The notes under the pieces were generated by a model. The model saw only the letters and a list, made by a program, of their open reading frames with translations, was not told the DNA's origin and did not search any database. A DNA stretch of 64,000 nt, taken from contig CAMJMQ010000010.1 of assembly GCA_946407065.1 (NCBI GenBank), forward strand, positions 1 through 64,000, given 5' to 3'. Positions 17,598-28,004 of the stretch are shown here, in pieces; positions within the stretch are counted from its first letter, which is position 1, and the number at the start of each line of letters is the position of its first letter. The DNA comes from an uncultured Clostridia bacterium. GTDB lineage: Bacteria; Bacillota; Clostridia; Oscillospirales; Acutalibacteraceae. A program made the position numbers and the translations under genes.

Positions 17598-17765
17598 TCA
17601 TTCACCATCATTCGCACTTGGTTTCTGCAGTCTATTCCTATCGTAAACCTTTTTGCTCTTTACCACCCTGGTAGTCGGATTCAAACCGTTCCAATCACTT
17701 CTCAGTCGAGCATAATATTTACGCTGTTCTTTTTTGCTTTGCTTTTTGAACGGTACATTTTTCAT
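17598..17765 (-). CDS. Small basic conserved protein
   Basis: 55-aa, Lys/Arg-rich, no signal peptide (begins MKNVPFKKQSKKEQRKYYA and contains WNGLNPTTRVV). I recognise the pattern as a short conserved protein of gut Clostridia with unknown function; its charge suggests nucleic-acid binding (inference). GAGGGG lies 9 nt before the ATG at 17765. It sits between a small membrane-protein gene and the GNAT gene, all leftward and closely packed. Confidence 0.65.
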   Translation of the reverse strand: MKNVPFKKQSKKEQRKYYARLRSDWNGLNPTTRVVKSKKVYDRNRLQKPSANDGE

Positions 17766-17766
17766 A

Positions 17767-18069
17767 TCACTCAGCCCCTCGCATAATCTTCGTTCCAAGC
17801 CATATGAATACTATCGCTGACACGACCAATACGATCAGAGCGGCTATCATGTTCCACAGTCCTGTCAAGGCGCTCAGTGCCGGTGCAAGAGCCACCATCG
17901 CAACTACTTTCGCAAGTTGCTTCATATACCGTTTCTCGTCTTTCGGCTGTACTGACACGGTTGCACGAAAGGGTAACATTTTATAGTCTTTAGTCAGCGC
18001 CATCAACCCGGCATAAATCAGAATAAGACCGGCAAAAATCCCCATCAGGATCGAATACCCGTACTCCAT
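17767..18069 (-). CDS. Small membrane protein
   Basis: 100-aa protein with a hydrophobic segment near the N-terminus (GYSILMGIFAGLILIYAGLMAL) and two more after about residue 55. No family is recognised. GAGGG precedes the ATG at 18069 by 8 nt, which favours it over the upstream ATG at 18090. It is the first gene of the leftward run 18069-16596. Confidence 0.6.
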   Translation of the reverse strand: MEYGYSILMGIFAGLILIYAGLMALTKDYKMLPFRATVSVQPKDEKRYMKQLAKVVAMVALAPALSALTGLWNMIAALIVLVVSAIVFIWLGTKIMRGAE

Positions 18070-18095
18070 ATCTTTCACCCTCAGTTTCAAGTCTG

Positions 18096-18165
18096 ATACT
18101 AAGTTTCCATTAAACGCTTTAACAAATTTATTAACGGAAAATTCCGTATAACTTCGTTGTCCTCG
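18096..18165. mobile_element. Partial MITE-like element (one end)
   Basis: Begins ATACTAAG and then matches the terminal repeat of the 48677-48835 element (CATTAAACGCTTTAACAAATTTRTTA, in short blocks), followed by TTCCGTATA. No matching second end is seen nearby, so this is a solo or truncated copy. Confidence 0.5.
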
Positions 18166-18205
18166 TATGATTATTCATTATGATAACAGATCATACAGAT
18201 ATTGT

Positions 18206-19030
18206 CTACAAGGATTTGCTTGAAAACTGCTGAATCGCCATATCACGAAAAGCTGTATATTTCTTCTCAGGGATCGGCAGCTGAGTGCCATCAGACAGCG
18301 TCAGCTTAAAGCGCCGAATGTTTCGGATATAACCGGGATTGACCAGATAGCTCTGATGACACCTGAGGAACAGATGATGATATCTTTTTTCAAGCGCAGA
18401 TACACTTGTAAGCACCTCGACCGATTCTCCATCGACAGTATGCAGGATACTGTGTCTGCTCTCGTGAGCCGCTTCGATATATACAACGGTATCGGAAAGG
18501 ATAAAGTAATCCGAACGGTCAAGTCCGTGGAAGTGGATGCGATCACCGTTTTGTCTGAGTGAAACGCTGCTGTAATAGATCTGATGAAAGTTTTTCGGAT
18601 ATATCGTATCCTCCTCATGCATGGAATGAGGGTTGGAGATATGACAGAGCAGTATCCTTGGCTGTTTCTCTTTGCTGCCGTTCTCATCCTCAATCATACG
18701 CTCGCACCAAGTCAGGAGCAGGCGCTGATACAGGGTGATGTCATGGTGATCGGGATAGTGCGTAGTAACGTGATAACTCAACATCACATCGCAGGACGAA
18801 GGATGAGCGCTTGTGTGCATGACCTCGATATTTCCCAAGGAAAAGGACAGAGAGTGGTCCTCGGCGTTCCATACCTCGATCATCTTTTCCCTACCGTGCA
18901 GGAATTGTCCCTCGGCGGGACCGTACCACAGCGCGTCATCGTCCATGTGCATCAGGAACGGCATATAGTCGTTATCATAGTATTTCATAATCAGTTCAGC
19001 CGAGAGATCGGCAATCTGTTGTTGGTTCAT
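18206..19030 (-). CDS. NTF2/SnoaL-like domain fused to LytTR DNA-binding domain
   Basis: 274-aa cytoplasmic regulator. Residues about 1-130 look like an NTF2/SnoaL-type alpha+beta barrel (a helix with AELIMKYYDNDY, then DALWYGPAEGQFLHGREKMIEVW). Residues about 165-270 are a LytTR DNA-binding domain (VYIEAAHESRHSILHTVDGE, then LFLRCHQSYLVNPGYIRNIRR and LPIPEKKY). There is no receiver domain, so the N-terminal barrel may sense a small ligand. GGGAG lies 7 nt before the ATG. It is transcribed divergently from the ubiquitin-dockerin gene, with LytTR-like direct repeats between them, which suggests that it controls that gene. Confidence 0.8.
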   Translation of the reverse strand: MNQQQIADLSAELIMKYYDNDYMPFLMHMDDDALWYGPAEGQFLHGREKMIEVWNAEDHSLSFSLGNIEVMHTSAHPSSCDVMLSYHVTTHYPDHHDITLYQRLLLTWCERMIEDENGSKEKQPRILLCHISNPHSMHEEDTIYPKNFHQIYYSSVSLRQNGDRIHFHGLDRSDYFILSDTVVYIEAAHESRHSILHTVDGESVEVLTSVSALEKRYHHLFLRCHQSYLVNPGYIRNIRRFKLTLSDGTQLPIPEKKYTAFRDMAIQQFSSKSL

Positions 19031-19085
19031 CTTCTTGCTCCCGATTTGTTATTGCTGTCATTATATCAAAAAGCCTGTAGCGGGG

Positions 19086-19127
19086 CAAGTTCTTTTCGCA
19101 AAAATACAAGTCTTTTTCGGAAATCTA
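19086..19127 (+). promoter_or_regulatory. Direct repeats, candidate LytTR operator
   Basis: Two adjacent 21-bp units (19086-19106 and 19107-19127) match at 16 of 21 positions; both begin CAAGT and contain TTTTCG. A 21-bp period puts them on one DNA face, which is the arrangement bound by LytTR dimers. They end immediately before the -35 box at 19128. Confidence 0.6.
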
Positions 19128-19157
19128 TTGACGACGGAAATCGTGATATAGTACAAT
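19128..19157 (+). promoter_or_regulatory. Promoter of the ubiquitin-dockerin gene
   Basis: TTGACG (19128-19133) and TACAAT (19152-19157) with 18-nt spacing, 50 nt before the ATG. The suboptimal boxes fit a promoter that depends on an activator bound upstream. Confidence 0.55.
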
Positions 19158-19207
19158 GATATCGTAATGAAGATACTGACCTGAACAGAACACAAGGAGG
19201 ATTGATT

Positions 19208-21274
19208 ATGAAGAAGATCACCAAGAGAGTATTTGCTGTGCTTCTTTCCGTATGCGTGCTGTTCGGCGCTCTTTCTGTGAGCGCGACTGCGGCAAATGTT
19301 ACGCTTGCTCCGGCAGGGATGCAAATATTTGTCCGCACCCTGACCGGAAAGACAGTCACGCTTGATGTCGAATCCAATGACACAATCGAGAATATCAAGA
19401 GTAAGATACAGGAAAAAGAGGGGATCACACCGGATCAACAGAGGCTTATCTTTGCCGGTAAGCAGCTCGAGGACGGACGCACCCTCGCGGATTATAACAT
19501 TCAGAAGGAATCTACCCTGCACCTGGTACTGCGCCTCAGAGGCGAAGACAATGTTATCAGTTACAACCTTTGGGTAGGCGGCATACAGGTCACCTCCGAG
19601 AACTGCGATGATATTCCCTCCGTGATAAAGGGATCTGCTGTCTATGATCCCGAGACCTCCACACTGATGCTCGATAACGTCCAAGGCATTAACGGTGAAT
19701 ATTACGGTGCTTTGATACACTCGCGCCTCGACACCCTCAACATCCTTTTGTCAGGAGAAAACTATTTGAATGCAGATTATGAGCAGAACGGAGAACAAAT
19801 GCGCCACAGCACAGCCATCAGCTCGTTCGGAAACATGGTCTTCTCTGCCGAATCTGACGGAAGCCTGACCCTAGACGGCTTTAACGAGCCTGTATTCTCC
19901 TATAATAAAGCGATCACGATAAACAGCGGTCGTTACGACGCAAAAATACAAGGGAGCAGATTTGGCGAAACGATCAACACATTTGCTTTCGAATGTGCGG
20001 AAATGACCGTAAACGGCGGAGAGATCACCATTGACGCCGACTATTTGCAAGACGATATGACGATGTACGGCAGCGGCGTCTATGCAGATCGCTTTACCAT
20101 GTCCGGCGGTATGATGGCTGTGAATAACTATAAACAGGGAATCGTCGCTGAAGCTATCTCTGTCGCCGGCGGCAGGATCACCCTCAGCAACGGTAAAGAC
20201 ATAGGCTTATACGCTATGGGTGATGAAGGTATCCGCATCAGCGGAACGAAAACATCGGTTGATGTAACTTGCAGCAACATCGCCGTATCTTCCTATTCGG
20301 GATCGATCACCCTCTCTGATGACGTGGAGATCGTTGCTCCGAAGGGCGGCTCTGTCGGAACATGGTACGGCAGGCCTGCCATCGTCAATGAAGACGGCTC
20401 CGGCGCAACTGAGGTAAGGATCGCATCGCCCTACTGTACCGTCGCCATTGACTGCGGCGAGTACGGCGAGGATCTTTCCGTAGATGTACTGCGCGGCGCA
20501 AGGTTCTTTGACGCGCTCGATAACGCAGGAGTATTTGAGACACTCGGCGCAATGGAGACCGAGGACTATATCTTCCGCGAACTTGCGACAAAGCCGCTGG
20601 ATGAATTTGCCGACGCAGATGAATTAATTGAAGACGCAGGCGCTCTGCTCGATACGATCGTTACATCCGATATGACCGTATACGCCGGCTTCTACACGAA
20701 GATCAGGAAAGTCAACCTGACGCTCGATCAGCCCGTTATCGGCACAACCGTTACCTTGACAGGTGATATTCAGACGCCTGCTCCTGTGCTGATTCCAGAA
20801 AAGGATGCTCATTATTCGATCCACTCCGATCCCGAGTATCAATATTCTCAGTGGTACACAAAGGACAACGATAAATACACCACCTTCGAAGGGACTTTTG
20901 AGAAAGGTGAAACCTACTATGTTGATTGTCTGCTTGTTCCCGACTTTGGCTACTGGTTGGATGATAATACCGTCGTAAATGCAATCGGTGCAACGGTGGA
21001 GGAAGCATCCGGACGTATGTCTTTGTCCGTATCGTTATCTGCTCAGGCCGTCGCTCCCACCATTCTCGGTGACGCTGACGGTGACGGGATAGTTACGATT
21101 TTCGACGTTACTTGGATTCAGCGGCTTTTATTAGATATGAAAGTACCGGAAACCTTCAGCGAAACTGCCGCCGATGCGGACGCAGATGGTGAAATCTCAA
21201 TTATTGACGCAACATGGATTCAGCGTTGGCTCTCAGGAATGAAGATTCCCCATTCTATCGGGGAAGAAATATGA
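19208..21274 (+). CDS. Secreted ubiquitin-domain protein with C-terminal dockerin
   Basis: 688-aa exported protein. Residues 1-29 are a signal peptide ending SATAA. Residues 38-113 align without gaps to ubiquitin (19319-19546). Against the human sequence I count 11 differences: K6R, I13V, E16D, P19S, S20N, V26I, A28S, D32E, P37T, S57A, G76E. The I44 patch, K48 and K63 are kept; the C-terminal Gly-Gly is Gly-Glu and the chain continues, so classical conjugation through Gly76 is unlikely. Residues about 115-408 are repetitive beta structure resembling secreted carbohydrate-binding beta-helix proteins. About 410-610 is unassigned. Residues 619-679 are a two-repeat dockerin ([39 protein letters not shown]). 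GGAGG lies 7 nt before the ATG. Function unknown; possibly a displayed mimic of host or protist ubiquitin. Confidence 0.93.
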   Translation: MKKITKRVFAVLLSVCVLFGALSVSATAANVTLAPAGMQIFVRTLTGKTVTLDVESNDTIENIKSKIQEKEGITPDQQRLIFAGKQLEDGRTLADYNIQKESTLHLVLRLRGEDNVISYNLWVGGIQVTSENCDDIPSVIKGSAVYDPETSTLMLDNVQGINGEYYGALIHSRLDTLNILLSGENYLNADYEQNGEQMRHSTAISSFGNMVFSAESDGSLTLDGFNEPVFSYNKAITINSGRYDAKIQGSRFGETINTFAFECAEMTVNGGEITIDADYLQDDMTMYGSGVYADRFTMSGGMMAVNNYKQGIVAEAISVAGGRITLSNGKDIGLYAMGDEGIRISGTKTSVDVTCSNIAVSSYSGSITLSDDVEIVAPKGGSVGTWYGRPAIVNEDGSGATEVRIASPYCTVAIDCGEYGEDLSVDVLRGARFFDALDNAGVFETLGAMETEDYIFRELATKPLDEFADADELIEDAGALLDTIVTSDMTVYAGFYTKIRKVNLTLDQPVIGTTVTLTGDIQTPAPVLIPEKDAHYSIHSDPEYQYSQWYTKDNDKYTTFEGTFEKGETYYVDCLLVPDFGYWLDDNTVVNAIGATVEEASGRMSLSVSLSAQAVAPTILGDADGDGIVTIFDVTWIQRLLLDMKVPETFSETAADADADGEISIIDATWIQRWLSGMKIPHSIGEEI

Positions 21275-21279
21275 TTTTT

Positions 21280-21309
21280 ATCCACCCTTCTTATCTCAGA
21301 AGGGTGGAT
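21280..21309 (+). terminator. Terminator after ubiquitin-dockerin gene
   Basis: A 12-bp stem (21280-21291 with 21298-21309) starting 5 nt after the stop codon, followed by TATTTAT. Confidence 0.8.
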
Positions 21310-21330
21310 TATTTATCTACCGCCTGCCTT

Positions 21331-21575
21331 ATACTAATCCTTAATAAAAAACTTTATCATCTATTGCGCTATATTTCGTATAGCTTTGTTGGGCTCCTTG
21401 ACAGGCGCCAGCAGTGACACTAAGCCAATCGCTTCGCTCTTGGAGTGTTGTTGCATGGGTGTTGTTAGCCAAATCAAAGATTTGGACAACACCTCAAGCC
21501 TGTCTGCGTCTCCCGTCGCGCTATCCGAAATATATCACTAATATCTGATTAAATCTTTTTATTAAGGATTAGTAT
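21331..21575. mobile_element. MITE-like element, 245 bp
   Basis: Perfect 20-bp terminal inverted repeats (21331-21350 and 21556-21575, ATACTAATCCTTAATAAAAA) extend imperfectly to about 45 bp, sharing ATATTTCG-ATAGC. There is no coding capacity for a transposase. The interior resembles the 48677-48835 element (TTGTTG..CTCCTTGACA, GCCAG). The right end encodes the last codons and stop of the VirB4 remnant. Confidence 0.75.
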
Positions 21576-21999
21576 TACCGAACATCGCCGCTTTGTAATC
21601 AGGCGCGATGACCTGAAGAAGATATCTTTCATTACCGCAACGATACAGACATGTTCCTCGCTCAGGATACTTGATCAGTTCGAACTCAGACGGCTCCACC
21701 ATCAAAGCATCCATATATTCCTTGGGATTGATCTGTCCGGCATTAAACAGGAACTGGTGCGTGGGGATGGAGAACAACGGTTTTGTAAACTCACGAATTG
21801 AGGGAATCAAAAAGTCCTCGATGTTCTGGGGCGCCAGAATGATCGAGGATTCTTTCTTACGTACACGCTTCATAGCGTTGCGGATATATTCGATTGCGGT
21901 CATGTTGGTAAGGAACAAGTACAGCTCATCAATAGATGCAGCCGTGTGACCTTCGCCGAAAAGCTGGTTGCTCATAAAGGATAGGATAGTACGGTGCAA
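21562..21999 (-). pseudogene. C-terminal fragment of VirB4-type conjugation ATPase
   Basis: 145 residues that correspond to the C-terminal end of VirB4/TraE-type ATPases of Gram-positive integrative conjugative elements. Visible blocks are ASIDELYLFL (Walker-B-like), ILAPQNIEDFL and the tail EYMDALMVEPSEFELIKYPE followed by GNERYLLQVIAPDYKAAMFG. The Walker A half is missing; the full protein would be about 600-800 aa. The last residues (NTNP) and the stop codon come from the MITE end. Upstream sequence holds short direct repeats and a tRNA-like fragment, so this is the decayed remains of a conjugative element. Confidence 0.75.
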
Positions 22000-22113
22000 A
22001 TCTAGATGCCATCACTACCGACTGAGCTATGGAGGATCATATGCCCTTTTGGGCGATAACTTTGCCCTTTTGGGGCTAATTTCCTTCATTTCTAAGAAGA
22101 TAGTACGGTGCAA
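21984..22113. repeat. Direct repeats and tRNA 5'-half fragment in element remnant
   Basis: The 15-mer GATAGTACGGTGCAA occurs twice, about 113 bp apart. Between the copies, 22015-22036 is the reverse complement of a tRNA 5' acceptor/D-arm (CTCCATAGCTCAGTCGGTAG), without a complete tRNA. These look like attachment-site or junction debris of a lost element. The rest of 22114-22332 holds only the 22246-22262 repeat. Confidence 0.5.
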
Positions 22114-22245
22114 TTCTTTACATCAGGACTGCCGAGTAGCTGTTAACCGAAAATAATGTAATATTACATATATGTTACAATTTGTGATAATCTTGGTACG
22201 AAAAACAGGTTCATTTTGAAGAGTATAAAGTAGAAAAACTAGCTA

Positions 22246-22262
22246 TTCGAGGGTTCGAAACT
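22246..22262. repeat. Inverted copy of the 16.4-kb repeat
   Basis: The reverse complement contains AGTTTCGAACCCTCGAA, one mismatch from the unit repeated at 16411-16461. It forms the inner right boundary of the accessory segment. Confidence 0.5.
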
Positions 22263-22332
22263 CGACAGACAGGGAAAACACCCGAAAAATATCTATGTTT
22301 CATGCAACTGAAAAACACGTTCTTTAGACGCC

Positions 22333-22360
22333 AAAAAGCCCGATAGAATCGGGCTTTTTG
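22333..22360. terminator. Bidirectional terminator, identical copy 2
   Basis: 28 bases identical to 16342-16369, here extended by a GCC/GGC clamp. It acts as the terminator of tRNA-Gln on the minus strand. Confidence 0.85.
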
Positions 22361-22388
22361 GCGTGAATATCTTTTTATTCACTTAGTA

Positions 22389-22463
22389 TGGCTGGGAAGG
22401 CGGGGTTCGAACCCACGAATGACGGAGTCAAAGTCCGTTGCCTTACCGCTTGGCTACTTCCCA
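22389..22463 (-). tRNA. tRNA-Gln (anticodon TTG)
   Basis: On the minus strand the acceptor stem TGGGAAG/CTTCCCA, the D-arm AGCCAAGCGGTAAGGC, an anticodon loop with TTG, the T-arm GTGGGTTCGAACCCCGC and an encoded CCA (22389-22391) are all seen. Its 3' end faces the accessory segment, the usual geometry for tRNA-integrated islands. Confidence 0.93.
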
Positions 22464-22567
22464 GCAACAGTAATAGTATACCATATTTTTGGATAATGTC
22501 AATACGATTCATGCGGGACAAAATATACATGCCCCGCATGAACGTTTATTGATAAACAATAGCTTTA

Positions 22568-24916
<2,349 letters not shown>

Positions 24917-24928
24917 ATACCTTCTCCT

Positions 24929-25582
24929 TTACTTTTTAGTAGTGATAGAAGCCTGAACCGAAGGAGATAAATTATCTTTATTCTCCTTCTTTTCCTTCTG
25001 CTTCTTCTGTATTCTGAAAAATATGATAGCGTAATTGACCAATGCAAAGATCATCATACCGGCAGTCACACCGAGAACCGTCAATGAAAGGGTCTCGTTT
25101 CTGAAATCAAAGATCGCCATCGCGACAACCAGTACGACGGAAACATAAAACATAAAGGTACTGATCTTTCCGTACCATGACGATTTAGGCGGGATGATAC
25201 CCTGATTAATGATGATGGTGCCGCCGATGATCATCAAAACATCCTTGATGACCATCACGATCATCAATGGCAGTACATACGGCTCGATGCAGATCAGGCA
25301 GATACCGACGGCGATCAGCGTCAGCTTATCCGCCAAGGGATCCAGCACCTTGCCCAATTCCGATTCCTGGTGGAATTTACGGGCGATAAAGCCGTCGAAA
25401 AAATCCGAGATACCGGATATCACCAATACGATGATCGCGGGCGTATAATCTTTTGTGATGTACCTTCCGACGATAAACAGCGCGACAAAAGGCGTGATCA
25501 ATATGATTCTGAAAAACGAGATCGCGTTGGGTATGGTCATCAGATCTTTACTGATGACCTCGTTTTTCTTTTCTTTGCTCAT
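24929..25582 (-). CDS. pgsA: CDP-diacylglycerol-glycerol-3-phosphate 3-phosphatidyltransferase
   Basis: 217-aa membrane enzyme making phosphatidylglycerophosphate, the committed step to phosphatidylglycerol. The CDP-alcohol phosphotransferase signature DG-xx-AR-x8-G-xxx-D-xxx-D is complete (DGFIARKF...GKVLDPLAD). It has several transmembrane helices and a Lys-rich C-terminal tail. An upstream in-frame ATG (25606) exists, but GAGG lies 8 nt before the ATG at 25582. clpE begins 12 nt after its stop, suggesting cotranscription. Confidence 0.9.
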   Translation of the reverse strand: MSKEKKNEVISKDLMTIPNAISFFRIILITPFVALFIVGRYITKDYTPAIIVLVISGISDFFDGFIARKFHQESELGKVLDPLADKLTLIAVGICLICIEPYVLPLMIVMVIKDVLMIIGGTIIINQGIIPPKSSWYGKISTFMFYVSVVLVVAMAIFDFRNETLSLTVLGVTAGMMIFALVNYAIIFFRIQKKQKEKKENKDNLSPSVQASITTKK

Positions 25583-25687
25583 AATATTTTCCTCAAAAAC
25601 TTCCATTGAGATTCCCTTATCCCTTACCGTGTACTCGACACATGATTAGTTGAATCCTGTTCATACCGGATATATTCACAGATTGAA

Positions 25688-26392
25688 TCAATTCTTTCCC
25701 GAGATCATAGAACCGATCCAAGTAAATATATTACCACTATAGAAGTGATAGAATATGAAGGAATTGTTAATTGTTGACTCATTGAACCAAGAAGAATTGG
25801 ATCCGACGTTGACAAGGATGAGTTTTGTCAGATATGCCAGCATACATACCAGCAAAACGGCGTCGATCACTCCGATCACCGCACCGCCAACGCGGTTGAT
25901 GACATTCAGTACAGGGAATCGGAACAGACGCGCGAGCGGTCTTACCAGGATTCTCTGCAGGATCATCATCAAAAACAAAAATACGATGATCGTGATAAAG
26001 AATGTCAAGATACCGCAGGCAACAGGCTTGACGGCGGTATTGACCGCTTCACTGATCGTATCAGTCGCGTTAGAGATCGGATCCGAAAAAGCGCGGGTGA
26101 GATCCTCAGCGTCCAGATTCGTGATCCCCGTCAGCCATGACGGCAACGCCGAGATAATGCCGTCGGCCGCTTTTGTACTGACACCGCTCACGGCATTGGT
26201 AACCGCCTTTTCCAGAGCCGGTCTGACGAACGCGTTATAGGATAACTGCGAGAGCCATTGACCGATCGCGGTAGCCGTCAAATAGGAGATCACGGTCGCG
26301 ATCAGCCGCGCCAGCGATCTTGCCGCGCCGCGATAGATATTCAGCGCAATTAATACGATAAAGATTACTGCTACAATTACATCAAAAATCAT
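25688..26392 (-). CDS. CvpA family membrane protein
   Basis: 234-aa integral membrane protein with the CvpA pattern: an N-terminal helix pair (MIFDVIVAVIFIVLIALNIYRG) and later hydrophobic segments ending before AVLLVCMLAYLTK. CvpA proteins are known for colicin V production and purF-linked roles in E. coli; the function in Firmicutes is unclear. The ATG at 26392 is preceded by GAGGTGCAGG. It lies immediately after the DUF5711 gene (8-nt gap), so the two are probably cotranscribed. Confidence 0.75.
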   Translation of the reverse strand: MIFDVIVAVIFIVLIALNIYRGAARSLARLIATVISYLTATAIGQWLSQLSYNAFVRPALEKAVTNAVSGVSTKAADGIISALPSWLTGITNLDAEDLTRAFSDPISNATDTISEAVNTAVKPVACGILTFFITIIVFLFLMMILQRILVRPLARLFRFPVLNVINRVGGAVIGVIDAVLLVCMLAYLTKLILVNVGSNSSWFNESTINNSFIFYHFYSGNIFTWIGSMISGKN

Positions 26393-26400
26393 CCTGCACC

Positions 26401-27969
26401 TCACAGAGAGACAGAATCGATATATCCCGTGCACAGGACATACGCGTCGGAGGATGTGTACATGATAACGGCGTGCGGATCGGAATTCAACTCTTTTTCG
26501 GAATACGCTTTGCCGTCTTTGGAATACAACATTACCGAGTCGCCGGTCAGCAGCGCGACCCTGCCTTTATATGTAGAGAGGTTGATGATCTTTTTGTCAA
26601 CCGAGAAAGACTTTGACTCTTCACCGCTTGCGGAATAAGAAAGGATATCACAGTTTCTGCCGTCGCCGGAGCTGGATAAAGACACTGTATAGGTGTTGGT
26701 ATCGTCATTGATATCAAACGCTGTCAGGGAACGTCCTTCATAGGAATTCGTACGTAAGCTGCCGTCTTTACCGGTATTCAGCACGTAAGAGGCGTTACGT
26801 CCGACGGCACAGGCGTATTTATCGCTGAGATACTTCACCTGATAGATGATGTCGTTATCGACCTCCTGTATCAGCTGCGGCTTCTCCTGTGTGAAATCAA
26901 GCACATAAAGCGCAGAGATCTCGGAGCCGTTCAATGCGGACAGACCTGCGACAACCGCTTTGGTACCACCGGAATTCAGCGAGACGGAAGTGACATAATA
27001 ATCGGCGAACGAGTAGGCAAAAATCTGCTCGTCCTTTTCGTTATAAACATAGAGCTTTGATAAGTAACCGCTGCTCTGCGTCACCAACGCATAGATACCG
27101 TTATCGGCATAATCTGCCGTCAAGAGGTTATCCTTGGACTCAAAGCTAAAGACTTCCCCTTCCCTATTGATCATCTGATAACCGGTACCGCCCAGATTAT
27201 ACACCAAAGCGCCTTTATCGCTGACCGTCAGTACGGGATTGATGAAAGCGTGCTGCTCGCTGAAAAGAGATCTGCCGTAATTATTGAGCAGCTTTGTCTT
27301 GGTATCGGAAGCATAGCAGATATCCTGTCCGATGCAATCAAAGTTGCCGGCATTGACGCGTTCGCCCTTGATATCGAGGGGGAATTTTTCTTCGCTCTGC
27401 TGATTAAACACGCCATACTTGAAGAAGTTGGAGATATTGTGGAAAGAGAATTTATCGGCATTGAATACCGCGAACACAACAGCAAAAAGGATCACCACAA
27501 TGATAACAACCGCCACGATCCTCTTGACCGGAAACTTTTTCTTCTTGGAAGAAGCTTCCTTTTGCACGTGACTTAACGCGGGTCTTTCATCGGGGAGTGC
27601 TTCTTCCTCATCGTCCGGCGAATCCTCAGCGTTGTCTTCCTGTACACTTTCAGGATCCGGATGCTCGCCGTCGTCAGTTTCCTGTACGGGATGCTTTTCA
27701 ACAGCTTCTTCCTCGTCGGGATCCTCTTGCGGAACATCCTTTAGCGGCGATTCGTCCTCTATCTCATCCTCATCGGGATATTTTTTACGGGCGCGAAGCT
27801 CTTTACGTTTCTGTTTTTTCAAAAGCTTTTTCAGCTTTTTCGCGTTTTTATCCTTTAAACGCTTATCTTGTTCATGCTTTGCTTTTTCATCGGTCTCCGA
27901 ATCTTGCTCGGGGTCTTTGAATTGGATGATCTTTTCATCATCCGCAAAGCGTCTTCCTTTTTTATCCAT
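26401..27969 (-). CDS. DUF5711 family single-pass membrane protein
   Basis: 522-aa protein. Residues about 1-145 are highly charged (runs of Lys, Asp, Glu), cytoplasmic and probably disordered. One transmembrane segment follows (RIVAVVIIVVILFAVVFAVF). The outside part, about 330 residues, shows repeated WD/PQQ-propeller-like strands with the DUF5711 pattern. The role is unknown; the propeller could bind envelope partners. The ATG at 27969 is preceded by GGGTGAAA. truA upstream and cvpA downstream are on the same strand. Confidence 0.7.
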   Translation of the reverse strand: MDKKGRRFADDEKIIQFKDPEQDSETDEKAKHEQDKRLKDKNAKKLKKLLKKQKRKELRARKKYPDEDEIEDESPLKDVPQEDPDEEEAVEKHPVQETDDGEHPDPESVQEDNAEDSPDDEEEALPDERPALSHVQKEASSKKKKFPVKRIVAVVIIVVILFAVVFAVFNADKFSFHNISNFFKYGVFNQQSEEKFPLDIKGERVNAGNFDCIGQDICYASDTKTKLLNNYGRSLFSEQHAFINPVLTVSDKGALVYNLGGTGYQMINREGEVFSFESKDNLLTADYADNGIYALVTQSSGYLSKLYVYNEKDEQIFAYSFADYYVTSVSLNSGGTKAVVAGLSALNGSEISALYVLDFTQEKPQLIQEVDNDIIYQVKYLSDKYACAVGRNASYVLNTGKDGSLRTNSYEGRSLTAFDINDDTNTYTVSLSSSGDGRNCDILSYSASGEESKSFSVDKKIINLSTYKGRVALLTGDSVMLYSKDGKAYSEKELNSDPHAVIMYTSSDAYVLCTGYIDSVSL

Positions 27970-28004
27970 ATTTTCACCCAATTCAGGTTTATTATTGACT
28001 GAAA

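Noticed and set aside
19319..19546. Eukaryotic DNA contamination as source of the ubiquitin sequence
   Set aside because: The domain is in frame with a bacterial signal peptide and a dockerin, has bacterial expression signals, and the surrounding genes are continuous.
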